Below, piece after piece: positions 1 to 7,882 of a stretch of 16,245 bases of DNA. The position numbers and the translations under genes were made by a program. The notes beneath the pieces are model-generated. The model saw nothing but the letters and a program-made list of their open reading frames with translations. It did not search any database and was not told the DNA's origin. Source of the stretch: Clostridiales bacterium (GTDB taxonomy: Bacteria; Bacillota; Clostridia; Oscillospirales; Oscillospiraceae). The stretch is from positions 1 through 16,245 of the forward strand of contig JAJBTD010000095.1 of the NCBI GenBank assembly GCA_020861055.1. The letters run 5' to 3'. Every line of letters begins with the position of its first letter. Position 1 is the stretch's first letter.

Positions 1-425
1 ACCTTGCCGTACTTGGCCAGCAGCGGCTTTTCCAGGCTGCCCCCGTTGACCCCGCTGCGGAGGGGGATGCCCATCTGACGGCAGGCGTCCGCCACCGCCT
101 TCACCCGTTCCTTATCGCCGATGTTCCCCGGATTGATGCGCACCTTGTCCGCCCCGGCGGCGATGCACTCCAGAGCCAGACGGTAATTGAAATGGATATC
201 CACCACCAGAGGGATGGAGATGCGTTCCTTGATGGCGCCGATGGCCTTTGCCGCCGCCATATCGGGGACCGCCACCCGGACGATCTCGCAGCCTGCGGCC
301 TCCAGACGGTGGATCTGGGCCACCGTCGCCTCCACGTCGTTGGTGTGGGTGGAGCACATGGACTGAATTGCCACCGGCGCGCCGCCGCCGACCGGGACAT
401 TGCCCACCATGATCTGTTTTGTCAT
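1..425 (-). CDS. ispG: 4-hydroxy-3-methylbut-2-en-1-yl diphosphate synthase IspG (GcpE), 5' part only
   Basis: IspG converts 2-C-methyl-D-erythritol 2,4-cyclodiphosphate to HMBPP in the cytosolic MEP isoprenoid pathway, using a 4Fe-4S cluster and reducing equivalents. Seen: 141 codons of an N-terminal TIM-barrel region with the family segments VPVGGGAPVAIQSMCSTHTND (about residues 10-30), VRVAVPDM (49-56), VDIHFNYRLAL (75-85) and VRINPGNIG (95-103). The family is usually about 350 residues, so the C-terminal part with the cluster-binding cysteines lies beyond the left edge. The ATG at 425 is preceded by AAGGGG about 10 nt upstream. The gene starts 30 nt after the rseP stop, as the last visible member of the pyrH-ispG operon, so it probably has no promoter of its own. 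Two steps of the MEP pathway (dxr and ispG) lie in this operon. The identification is firm; only the missing end is unknown. Confidence 0.95.
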   Translation of the reverse strand, partial: MTKQIMVGNVPVGGGAPVAIQSMCSTHTNDVEATVAQIHRLEAAGCEIVRVAVPDMAAAKAIGAIKERISIPLVVDIHFNYRLALECIAAGADKVRINPGNIGDKERVKAVADACRQMGIPLRSGVNGGSLEKPLLAKYGK

Positions 426-455
426 TTTTCTCTCGCCCCTTTGCTCTTTCAGCTA

Positions 456-1520
456 TTATGTCACGATTTTATACACATCGTTGATGGCCACGGCCCCTGC
501 CAGAATCAGCAGCAGGACCAGGCCCACGAAGTGGACCGCTCCCTCGAACCGCTCTGGGATCTGCCGCCGGAACAGCAGGGTACACAGTCCGTTGAGCAGC
601 AGGAAGAACACCCGGCCCCCGTCCAGGGCGGGGAGCGGGAGCAGGTTCATCACCGCCAGGTTGACGGCGATAAAAGCGGAGAAGTAGAGGATATTCTCCA
701 TGGCAGCCGCCGTCGTGGCGGAGGCCTCCCCCACCTCGCTCATGGTCTGGACGATGCCCACCGGCCCGGACAGGTCGCTGAATCCCGCCTGTCCCGTCAG
801 GAGCATCTCCAGGCTCCAGAACACGTTGCGGACAAAATCCACCGTGGTATACCAGGCCAGTTGGAGCCGGTCGCCTATCCCCGCCTCCTGAACGGTGAAG
901 TAAAGTCCGTACATCGTCACCGTCTCTCCGTCCACCACATACTCCCGGGGTACCAGGGCCAGATCCTCCTGGACGAGAATCTCCCCATCCCGTCGGACAG
1001 TGACGTCCACCGTGTCGGCATCTTCCAGGGTCAGGATGGTGGAGATGTCGCTGGTTAGCAACACCTGTCTGCCATTGATGGCCACGATCTCGTCTCCTAC
1101 CATCAGGCCGTCCTCTCCCTCCAGGGGGAACCCATCCACAAAGTCGGAGAGCACCGGGGCGGTGTAGGCAGTCACAGACGCATAGAGACAGACCACGATG
1201 ATCAGCCCCGTGAGAAAGTTGAATGCCGCTCCCGCCACCAGGATGAGGAATTTTTTCCAGCCCGCCGCACGGCTGAACGCCCGTTCGTCGTCGCTGTCTC
1301 CGTCCTCCCCCTCCATGGCGCAGAAGCCGCCGATGGGGAGCAACCGCAGGCTGTACTGCGTCTCTTTTCCCTGTCGTTTCCAGATAAGCGGCCCCATGCC
1401 GATGGAGAACTCGTTCACCTTCACGTTGCAGGCCTTGGCGACGATGAAGTGCCCAAACTCGTGTACGGCGATGAGCAGTCCGAACAGAATGATACAGATA
1501 ATGACATAGACGATATACAT
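456..1520 (-). CDS. rseP: RIP metalloprotease RseP/RasP (site-2 protease)
   Basis: This is a membrane-embedded zinc protease that performs regulated intramembrane proteolysis, typically of anti-sigma factors, and clears signal-peptide remnants. Seen: 354 residues. The first membrane segment carries the zinc motif HEFGH (residues 20-24, catalytic E21). A PDZ-like domain spans about residues 125-185 (LMVGDEIVAINGRQV). The third zinc ligand is in the C-terminal motif NLLPLPALDGGR (D300), and a final membrane helix is near residues 328-347. The length fits the single-PDZ Firmicute form. The ATG at 1520 has GGGAGGAG upstream, slightly far from the start. The gene lies 38 nt downstream of dxr and 30 nt upstream of ispG in the same operon, the usual place for Bacillus RasP. 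Its substrate cannot be told from this window. Confidence in the family is very high. Confidence 0.95.
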   Translation of the reverse strand: MYIVYVIICIILFGLLIAVHEFGHFIVAKACNVKVNEFSIGMGPLIWKRQGKETQYSLRLLPIGGFCAMEGEDGDSDDERAFSRAAGWKKFLILVAGAAFNFLTGLIIVVCLYASVTAYTAPVLSDFVDGFPLEGEDGLMVGDEIVAINGRQVLLTSDISTILTLEDADTVDVTVRRDGEILVQEDLALVPREYVVDGETVTMYGLYFTVQEAGIGDRLQLAWYTTVDFVRNVFWSLEMLLTGQAGFSDLSGPVGIVQTMSEVGEASATTAAAMENILYFSAFIAVNLAVMNLLPLPALDGGRVFFLLLNGLCTLLFRRQIPERFEGAVHFVGLVLLLILAGAVAINDVYKIVT

Positions 1521-1558
1521 ATACGTTGAGCTCCTCCCAAGCGGGGTATGTGCTGCTG

Positions 1559-2719
<1,161 letters not shown>

Positions 2720-2811
2720 TGGTTTCCACTTCCTTATGCTCTTGATTGCATCAATACGATGACAGAAAAATCCTTCTCCGTCAACCAATGATCTGTAAAT
2801 CTTTGGTGAAC

Positions 2812-2827
2812 GTTCGGTCAACCGAAC
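2812..2827. repeat. 16-bp inverted repeat spanning the cdsA stop codon
   Basis: The sequence GTTCGGT-CA-ACCGAAC has perfect 7-bp arms and overlaps the cdsA TGA stop. In RNA it would form a 6-bp stem with a four-base loop. No T-tract follows on the minus strand, so it is not a classical terminator. It overlaps a second short palindrome, GAACGTTC (2808-2815). It may be an mRNA end or processing hairpin between cdsA and dxr, or chance. Confidence 0.45.
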
Positions 2828-3636
2828 TGGAAAAAGGGCAAAAGCTGCACCATCACCGCCGTCAGCGGTGCGCAGAAAATGACGCTGTCGAACCGGTCCA
2901 GCACGCCGCCGTGGGCCAAAAACAGCTTCCCATAGTCCTTGATGGCAAATTGCCGCTTGATATAGGAGAAGGCCAGATCGCCAAATTGGCTCACCACGCT
3001 GCCCAGCAGGCCGTACAGGACGAACACCCACAGGTTGGGCATCACGCCCGTCGCCACCCGTACCACGATGCCGTCGATCATACAGGCCAGCACCGACCCG
3101 ATGACCCCGCCGATGGCCCCCTCCACCGTTTTTTTCGGTGAGAGGACCGGGGCCAGCTTCCGCTTGCCGAAGAACATCCCCACAAACAGGGCGGCCCCGT
3201 CGCTGCAAAAGGCGGAGACAAAGGGCAGGAGGATATAGTAGCGATAGTGCTCCATATCCGCCAGCAACAGCAGAGCGGAGAGCATGGCTGGGATGGCCAC
3301 CGCTCCCATGAGACAGGCGCCGATATGCCCCAGCGTCACCGTCTCATGGGTCTTAAAGGCCACTGAAAACAGGATGATGAGGAAAATGAGCAGCCCGGCC
3401 ATGGCGGCGGCGCTGTTGCAGTCGAAGTAGAACCAGAGAGGCACCAGAAAGGCCATCGCCATGGAGGCGTACAGCATGGCGGGGTATTTGATATAGCCTG
3501 TCGCCCCCAGCAGCTCATAGGCTCCGATGGCGGCGAGGATGCTCAGCGCTACCGCCAGACAAATCACCGGACAGGCCAGCATAATGACCAGGATCAGCGG
3601 TACTCCCACGCATGCAACCAGGATTCGGCTTGCCAT
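2818..3636 (-). CDS. cdsA: Phosphatidate cytidylyltransferase (CDP-diglyceride synthase)
   Basis: CdsA makes CDP-diacylglycerol from phosphatidate and CTP, the branch point of phospholipid synthesis, in the inner membrane. Seen: 272 residues, strongly hydrophobic with about seven or eight membrane segments. SPKKTVEGAIGG is at 166-177. The C-terminal family signature runs from about 224 to 250 (SYIKRQF...KDYGKLF...HGGVLDRFD), with one unusual position: Leu240 where Pro, Gly or Ser is common just before A-H-G-G. A TTG five codons upstream is possible, but the ATG at 3636 has GGAGG at ideal spacing (8 nt) and is preferred. That ATG lies only 1 nt after the uppS TGA, so translation of the two is probably coupled. 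This is the standard neighbour pair in Firmicutes, linking carrier-lipid and phospholipid synthesis. Confidence 0.95.
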   Translation of the reverse strand: MASRILVACVGVPLILVIMLACPVICLAVALSILAAIGAYELLGATGYIKYPAMLYASMAMAFLVPLWFYFDCNSAAAMAGLLIFLIILFSVAFKTHETVTLGHIGACLMGAVAIPAMLSALLLLADMEHYRYYILLPFVSAFCSDGAALFVGMFFGKRKLAPVLSPKKTVEGAIGGVIGSVLACMIDGIVVRVATGVMPNLWVFVLYGLLGSVVSQFGDLAFSYIKRQFAIKDYGKLFLAHGGVLDRFDSVIFCAPLTAVMVQLLPFFQFG

Positions 3637-3637
3637 A

Positions 3638-4384
3638 TCATACACCTCCAAATCGTCTGGATCGCTTCTGATAGGCGGAAATGGCTTTCAAAAGCTCTTC
3701 CTTGGTAAAGTCGGGCCAGAGCACATCGGTAAAATAGTACTCAGAATAGGCGGACTGCCACAGCAGGAAATTAGACGTCCGTATCTCGCCGCTGGGGCGG
3801 ATGATGAGGTCCGGGTCCGGCACACCGGCGGAGAACAGCCGGTTGGAGATGTCCTCCTCGGTGATGGTATCAGGGTCTCTCCCCTCACGGACACATTCCG
3901 CCGCCAGAGAGCGGGCCGCCCGTGTGATCTCGTCCCGGCCGCCGTAGTTCAGGCAGATGTTCACCTGGCACCCTTCATAGTGGGTGGAGATCTCACGGGT
4001 ACGCTGGCACAGCTCCCGCAGCTCCGGGGTCAGGGGGGTCAGATCCCCGAAAAAGGCCATTTTCACCCGGTCACGCTCCATCTGGTCGATGGCCTCCAGG
4101 AGATACTTTTTCAGCAGGCCCATAATGGCCTCCACCTCGTTGGCGGGACGCTTCCAGTTCTCCGTGGAGAAGGCGTAGACCGTCAGGTAGTCCAGCCCGA
4201 TCTCCTTGGCGTAGGTTGCGATGGTGCGAAAGGTTTCCGCTCCGGCGGCGTGTCCGGCAGTGCGGGGCAGGCCCCGCTGCTTTGCCCACCGGCCGTTACC
4301 GTCCATTATGATGGCGACGTGTCGGGGCAGAGCGTCGAAGTCCACCGTGTCCGTCCCCTGGGGTGATTTCCAGAACAATGGCAT
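3638..4384 (-). CDS. uppS: Isoprenyl transferase / undecaprenyl diphosphate synthase
   Basis: UppS is a cis-prenyltransferase that condenses isopentenyl units onto farnesyl diphosphate, giving the C55 lipid carrier for peptidoglycan and wall polymers. Seen: 248 residues, normal length. HVAIIMDGNGRWA (22-34) contains the catalytic Asp28. YAFSTENWKRP (70-80), NICLNYGGRDEI and the C-terminal RPSGEIRTSNFLLWQSAYSEYYF follow, with the conserved Arg and Glu residues for diphosphate and magnesium binding. The ATG at 4384 is supported by the family N-terminus and by an in-frame TAA three codons upstream. However, there is no clear Shine-Dalgarno directly before it. The strong AGGAGGAG in this leader lies 42 nt upstream, next to a small hairpin (4435-4450). 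The gene is 73 nt downstream of frr and almost touches cdsA. Confidence 0.96.
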   Translation of the reverse strand: MPLFWKSPQGTDTVDFDALPRHVAIIMDGNGRWAKQRGLPRTAGHAAGAETFRTIATYAKEIGLDYLTVYAFSTENWKRPANEVEAIMGLLKKYLLEAIDQMERDRVKMAFFGDLTPLTPELRELCQRTREISTHYEGCQVNICLNYGGRDEITRAARSLAAECVREGRDPDTITEEDISNRLFSAGVPDPDLIIRPSGEIRTSNFLLWQSAYSEYYFTDVLWPDFTKEELLKAISAYQKRSRRFGGV

Positions 4385-4426
4385 AGTGCGTTACCAATCC
4401 AATCGTAGTTATTCAGGGAAGCAAAT

Positions 4427-4450
4427 CTCCTCCTGCTGCCGTCTGGCAGC
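4427..4450 (-). promoter_or_regulatory. uppS leader: 6-bp hairpin followed by a displaced AGGAGGAG
   Basis: In the frr-uppS gap the minus strand reads GCTGCC-AGAC-GGCAGC (4435-4450, perfect 6-bp stem, four-base loop), immediately followed by AGGAGGAG (4427-4434). The uppS ATG is 42 nt further on with no good Shine-Dalgarno of its own. There is no T-tract, so this is not a terminator. It could be a ribosome standby site or a leader that tunes uppS translation. Only the sequence is seen; the role is inferred. Confidence 0.4.
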
Positions 4451-4457
4451 GGGGCGA

Positions 4458-5012
4458 TCACACGCTCATCAGTTCCTTTTCCTTCTCAGCAGTCAGTCCG
4501 TCGATTTTCTTGCAGTAGTCGTCGGTGAGCTTCTGGACATCCTTTTCCAGATCCTTCACGTCGTCCTCGGTGAGCTCGCCCTTCTTTTTCTGGCTCTTCA
4601 CCTTGTCCATCGTGTCCCGGCGGATGTTGCGGACGGCCACCTTGCCTGCCTCGCCGTACTTGCGCACCTGCTTGGTCAGGTCCTTCCGGCGCTCCTCCGT
4701 GAGCTGGGGGAAGCTCAGGCGGATAATGCGTCCGTCGTTCTGGGGATTGATGCCCAGGTCGGAGGTGTTGATCGCCTTCTCAATGGCTTTGAGCAGCGTC
4801 CGATCCCATGGCTGAATGGTCAGCTGGCGGGGGTCAGGAGAGGCGATGGTCGCCACCTGGCTCAGAGGGGTGGGGGTGCCGTAATACTCCACCGTGATAC
4901 GGTCCAGGACGGCGGCGTTGGCACGGCCGGCCCGGACGGAGGCGAAGTCCGACTGGACAGAGGCGATGGTCTTTTTCATGCGCTCCTCTGCGGTCTTGGT
5001 GATCTCGTTCAT
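4458..5012 (-). CDS. frr: Ribosome recycling factor
   Basis: RRF acts with EF-G to split post-termination ribosomes in the cytosol. Seen: 184 residues (family norm about 185). The helical N-terminus (MNEITKTAEERMKKTI) leads into the diagnostic segment SVRAGRANAAVLDRITVEYYGTPTPL at about 25-50. QVATIASPDPRQLTIQPWD follows, then NDGRIIRLSFPQLTEERRKDL, then the RRDTMDKVKS...KKKGELTEDD helical tail. The ATG at 5012 has AAGGAGG 8 nt upstream. It lies 30 nt after pyrH and 73 nt before uppS, the usual pyrH-frr-uppS order. It is very likely transcribed from the promoter upstream of pyrH. Nothing unusual in the protein. Confidence 0.97.
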   Translation of the reverse strand: MNEITKTAEERMKKTIASVQSDFASVRAGRANAAVLDRITVEYYGTPTPLSQVATIASPDPRQLTIQPWDRTLLKAIEKAINTSDLGINPQNDGRIIRLSFPQLTEERRKDLTKQVRKYGEAGKVAVRNIRRDTMDKVKSQKKKGELTEDDVKDLEKDVQKLTDDYCKKIDGLTAEKEKELMSV

Positions 5013-5042
5013 GCTGGTTCCTCCTTTGTTTTGGGATGATGA

Positions 5043-5756
5043 TTAGTTGACGACGGTGCCGATCTTCTCGCCCAGGACGGCCCGTTTGATGTTCTGGGGG
5101 TCCTTCAAGGCAAAGAGCAGCACAGGGATTTTGTTATCCATGGAGAGAGAGGTGGCAGTAAAGTCCATGGCCTCCAGGTGCTGGGCCAGGATCTGGTCAT
5201 AGGAGATGGAGTCGTACTTGACCGCCGCCGGATCGACGTGGGGGTCTGCGTTATACACGCCGTCGATATTCTTGGCCAGCAGAATGATGTCCGCGTCGAT
5301 CTCCGCCGCGCGGAGCACCGCCGCCGTGTCTGTGGAAAAGAAGGGATTGCCGGTGCCGCATCCGAAGATGACCACTCTCCCCTTTTCCAGATGCCGGATG
5401 GCACGGGAGCGGATATAGGGCTCAGCGATCTGGTTCATCTCAATGGCGGTCTGTACACGGACCTCCACCTGCTTCTGCTCCAGCACATCCGCCAGGGCCA
5501 GGGCGTTGATGGCGGTGGCCAGCATTCCCATATGGTCCGCCCGCACGCGAACCATGGACTCGCCGCCGTCCTTCTTACCTCTCCAGAAGTTGCCGCCGCC
5601 GACCACGACGCCCACCTGGACGCCCATGTCCACACATTCCTTTATCACGTCGCAGACCTGACCGATCACGTCAAAATCCAGTCCCCTGGATGCGTCTCCG
5701 GCAAGGGCCTCTCCGCTGATCTTCAACAGGATGCGCTGATACTTTGGCTTGTCCAT
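5043..5756 (-). CDS. pyrH: Uridylate (UMP) kinase
   Basis: PyrH phosphorylates UMP to UDP in pyrimidine nucleotide synthesis. It belongs to the amino-acid-kinase fold and is usually hexameric, with allosteric control by GTP and UTP. Seen: 237 residues, the normal length. RILLKISGEALAG (8-20) is at the nucleotide-binding start. GVVVGGGNFWRG (49-60), RADHMGMLATAINALAL (72-88), the GCGTGNPFFSTDTAA loop (132-146) and the LLAKNIDGVYNADP segment (159-172) follow. The frame extends 21 codons upstream, but the ATG at 5756 carries AAGGAGG 8 nt upstream and matches the family N-terminus. It is the first gene of the pyrH-ispG operon here. In many Firmicutes rpsB and tsf precede it; here a divergent amidase does. 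Confidence 0.97.
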   Translation of the reverse strand: MDKPKYQRILLKISGEALAGDASRGLDFDVIGQVCDVIKECVDMGVQVGVVVGGGNFWRGKKDGGESMVRVRADHMGMLATAINALALADVLEQKQVEVRVQTAIEMNQIAEPYIRSRAIRHLEKGRVVIFGCGTGNPFFSTDTAAVLRAAEIDADIILLAKNIDGVYNADPHVDPAAVKYDSISYDQILAQHLEAMDFTATSLSMDNKIPVLLFALKDPQNIKRAVLGEKIGTVVN

Positions 5757-5824
5757 GAAATGCTCCTCCTTGATCTGTTCATCACAGGGCCGGGCACAGG
5801 GCACGGCCTGTTGTACCAAAGGTT

Positions 5825-5830
5825 ATTTTA
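5825..5830 (-). promoter_or_regulatory. Possible -10 box for the pyrH operon
   Basis: On the minus strand TAAAAT occurs about 70 nt before the pyrH ATG in an AT-rich patch that follows a run of A residues. No good -35 is visible at 17 bp (TATGCA at best), so the call is weak. A promoter is expected somewhere in 5757-5998 because pyrH and the amidase are divergent. The rest of this 242-bp gap is pyrimidine-rich on the plus strand. Confidence 0.28.
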
Positions 5831-5989
5831 ATCCTTTTTTACAATTTTGCATAGGGGGTTCGGAAAGATTTTCCCGTCCGCCTCCCTTTTTCTCCCAGAT
5901 TTTCCTTCTGGTTTCGGCAAAATTCAGCAAAGGCACTTTTCTTCCGGCAAAATCTGTGGTATTATTTTCTGTAATAATTCAGTAAAGTC

Positions 5990-5997
5990 GGTGATCC
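5990..5997 (+). promoter_or_regulatory. Shine-Dalgarno GGTGATCC deciding the TTG start of the amidase
   Basis: GGTGATCC is exactly complementary to the GGATCACC stretch near the 3' end of bacterial 16S rRNA. If the register AGGAGGTGATCC is used, the core GG lies 7 nt before the TTG at 5999, which is optimal spacing. This offset match supports TTG as the start although no AGGAG is present. Confidence 0.5.
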
Positions 5998-5998
5998 C

Positions 5999-6790
5999 TT
6001 GGAGAGAGAGAAACCTTCCCATCTGGCCTCAGAGACGCATTCCTCCGTGGGCGACGTTCTGCTGCGGGGCGTGCGTATGCTGTCGATTGCCGTCGCCGTC
6101 GTTCTTCTGGTCGGCGTGGTCTGGCTCTTTACGGAGTATGCAGAGCTGTCTGCCGCCGCAGCGGACAGCGACGCCGCAGACGATACATCTGCCAGCGACC
6201 AGCTTCTGGCCGACGCCGCCGCTCAGGAGAGTCTGACCGCAGCTCTGGCGGAGTCCGCCGCTGAGACTGCCGCGGAGGCAAACGTGCCCACCGTTCTGGA
6301 CGATCTGGACTGGGTGACGGTGGATCTGATCCCGGGCAACGAGTACTCCCGCCCCGGCGACGCTCTGGACGGCGTCAACGCCATTGTCATCCATTATACC
6401 GGCAACCCCGGCACCACCGCCCAGCAGAACCGGGACTATTTCGCCTCTCTGGCGGAGACGGGGGAGGACTCGGTGAGCAGTCACTTCGTCATCGGCACCG
6501 ACGGCACGATCATCCAGTGCATCCCCCTGGATGAGAAGTCCTATTGCAGCAATAACCGCAACCACGACACCATCTCCATCGAGTGCTGTCACCCGGATAC
6601 CACCGGGGAGTTCACTCAGGAGACCATTGATTCTCTGGTCCAGCTGGTGCAGTATTTAGTGGACTGCTACGGCCTGGACGAGGACGGAGTCATCCGCCAC
6701 TATGACGTCACCGGAAAGCTCTGCCCCTACTACTACGCCACCAACGAGGACGCATGGCTGGAGCTAAAGGCCCTTTTCTTCCCGGACTGA
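5999..6790 (+). CDS. Membrane-anchored N-acetylmuramoyl-L-alanine amidase (Amidase_2 / PGRP fold)
   Basis: Family role: a zinc hydrolase that cuts the bond between N-acetylmuramic acid and the stem peptide of peptidoglycan. Seen: 263 residues from a TTG start. A short cytoplasmic tail (1-26) leads to one membrane helix (about 28-45), an Ala/Asp/Glu-rich linker (about 49-97) and a catalytic domain (about 105-263). Zinc ligands by family spacing are H132 (in AIVIHYTGN), H234 (in IRHYDVTGKLCP) and C242; K240 matches the catalytic lysine of T7 lysozyme-type amidases. There is no wall-binding repeat, so the helix probably tethers the enzyme outside the membrane. An ATG at 6077 just before the helix is an alternative start. 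The gene is single, divergent from pyrH, and followed 25 nt later by a strong terminator. The physiological role (growth, division or sporulation) cannot be told. Confidence 0.88.
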   Translation: MEREKPSHLASETHSSVGDVLLRGVRMLSIAVAVVLLVGVVWLFTEYAELSAAAADSDAADDTSASDQLLADAAAQESLTAALAESAAETAAEANVPTVLDDLDWVTVDLIPGNEYSRPGDALDGVNAIVIHYTGNPGTTAQQNRDYFASLAETGEDSVSSHFVIGTDGTIIQCIPLDEKSYCSNNRNHDTISIECCHPDTTGEFTQETIDSLVQLVQYLVDCYGLDEDGVIRHYDVTGKLCPYYYATNEDAWLELKALFFPD

Positions 6791-6815
6791 CGATGCGCCC
6801 CACATATAACAGTTT

Positions 6816-6853
6816 GCCCTTCTGTCAGCGTTGGCAGAAGGGCTTTTTGTTTT
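6816..6853 (+). terminator. Intrinsic terminator after the amidase gene
   Basis: GCCCTTCTG pairs with CAGAAGGGC, extended inward by three more pairs (one wobble) around a GCGT loop, giving a stem of about 12 bp. TTTTTGTTTT follows directly on the plus strand. The minus strand has no T-run after the hairpin, so it serves the amidase and not the convergent DUF1893-type gene ending at 6853. Confidence 0.93.
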
Positions 6854-7290
6854 CAGGTTGTCCCTTTCGATGTCTGCATTCGTGCGATCGCCGCGGCGAT
6901 GGACTGGTAGGCCTCCTCCGGCGTGTGGGCCGCTCGCACCGCCTGCTCCATAGGGCAGAGGCCGGTGTTTGTCCGGTTCCTGATCTCCGGAACCAGGGTA
7001 TCCCAGGAGGCCTGGACGCCGTGATCTTCCAGCACCTGTCGGCCGCCCTCGCTCATGAGCATACCGTGGACGACTTTTACCCCCAGCAGAGCGTAGAGGT
7101 ATGCCGCCGCACGACCCACCACCCGGTCCGCTGCGGAGCAGCCCCGAAGGTCGGCTCCCTGGCGCAGCCAGCTCATCAGGGGGCGGACGCCGTGCTCTGT
7201 GCCGGTGAATGTCTCCCCTTCCCGGCACAGGACACAGGTATATCCCCCCTGCTCCAGCGTCAGGCGCGCATTTTCCAGATCAGTTCTCAT
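6853..7290 (-). CDS. DUF1893-family protein (TM1506-like)
   Basis: No biochemical function is established that I can assert. The family (DUF1893, typified by Thermotoga TM1506) has a cytidine-deaminase-like fold. Seen: 145 residues, soluble. YTCVLCREGETFTGTEHGVRPLMSWL is at about 17-42, followed by the family-like LRGCSAADRVVGRAAAYLYALLGVKVVHGMLMSEGGRQVLEDHGV (48-92), and a helical C-terminus. Cysteines 19, 22, 51 and 112 are visible, but no classical H-A-E/P-C-x-x-C deaminase site is evident. The ATG at 7290 lies inside the end of the ECF S-component gene (11-bp overlap). Only a weak ribosome site (AGGA almost touching the ATG) is present, so translation is probably coupled. The family assignment is from recognised motifs, without a search. 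Confidence 0.75.
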   Translation of the reverse strand: MRTDLENARLTLEQGGYTCVLCREGETFTGTEHGVRPLMSWLRQGADLRGCSAADRVVGRAAAYLYALLGVKVVHGMLMSEGGRQVLEDHGVQASWDTLVPEIRNRTNTGLCPMEQAVRAAHTPEEAYQSIAAAIARMQTSKGTT

Positions 7291-7849
7291 TCCTGTCCAG
7301 GCGCTCTACCCGATAGACCACCAGCGGGAGCAGCGTCCACTGGAGCACCAGGCCGAAGACGCCCGCAGAGATGCTGGTCCAGATGGTGGCGATATTGACT
7401 CCCTCATAGCCAAAGGCATTGACCGCCAGCAGGATCGCCACCGCGCGGACGGCCCGGCCGGAGACCTGGGCGATGAACACCTTGGAGATGGTGGGCATCC
7501 GGTTCTCCCGGAGCAGCCCGGCCACCAGACCGTAGGTGAACAGCTCGATCATCATAAAGGGCAGCATGACCGCGCCGGGCATGCCGGTGAGGGCGAAGCT
7601 CACCACCGGCCCCAGTAGGCCGGAGATCGCCCCGGCATAGGGGCCGGCCAGCAGGCCCACCAGCAGGATAGGCAGGTGCATGGGCAGGAAGGTCTCGCCC
7701 AGAGAGGTGCCCACGCCGGAGACGGCGCCCAGGACGTGGAAGATCTGGGGGACGACCACCGCGCCCACGATGGCGGCCACAGTCGCCAGGGTCTGGGCCT
7801 TGACGGACAGACGGGGTTTGGTCAGGGTCTGAGAAGCTGCGTTTTGCAT
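7280..7849 (-). CDS. ECF transporter S component (substrate unknown)
   Basis: S components are small membrane proteins that bind a vitamin or similar micronutrient and dock onto a shared EcfA-EcfA'-EcfT energising module. Seen: 189 residues with about five or six membrane segments and a short cytoplasmic N-terminus. The S-component-like signature FLPMHLPILLVGLLAGPYAGAISGLLGPVVSFALTGMP lies at about 54-91, followed by a helix-rich half that ends in a basic/acidic tail. No ATPase or EcfT gene lies in the window, which is normal for group II ECF systems. The ATG at 7849 has AAAGGAG 8 nt upstream. It is 33 nt downstream of the ferredoxin-type aldo/keto reductase and overlaps the DUF1893-type gene, so the three are probably one operon. 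The MHLP-type motif recalls pantothenate or related S components, but I cannot assign the ligand. Confidence 0.82.
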   Translation of the reverse strand: MQNAASQTLTKPRLSVKAQTLATVAAIVGAVVVPQIFHVLGAVSGVGTSLGETFLPMHLPILLVGLLAGPYAGAISGLLGPVVSFALTGMPGAVMLPFMMIELFTYGLVAGLLRENRMPTISKVFIAQVSGRAVRAVAILLAVNAFGYEGVNIATIWTSISAGVFGLVLQWTLLPLVVYRVERLDRNEN

Positions 7850-7882
7850 GATGGTTTCTCCTTTCGCACAGTCGAATGGTGG

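Noticed and set aside
2720..3208. N-terminal extension of dxr by 163 codons
   Set aside because: The extension overlaps cdsA in another frame, has non-protein-like composition, and the family N-terminus MPTISLLGSTG begins at 2719.
4435..4450. Possible terminator between frr and uppS
   Set aside because: The stem is only 6 bp and is followed by AGGAGGAG rather than a T-tract.
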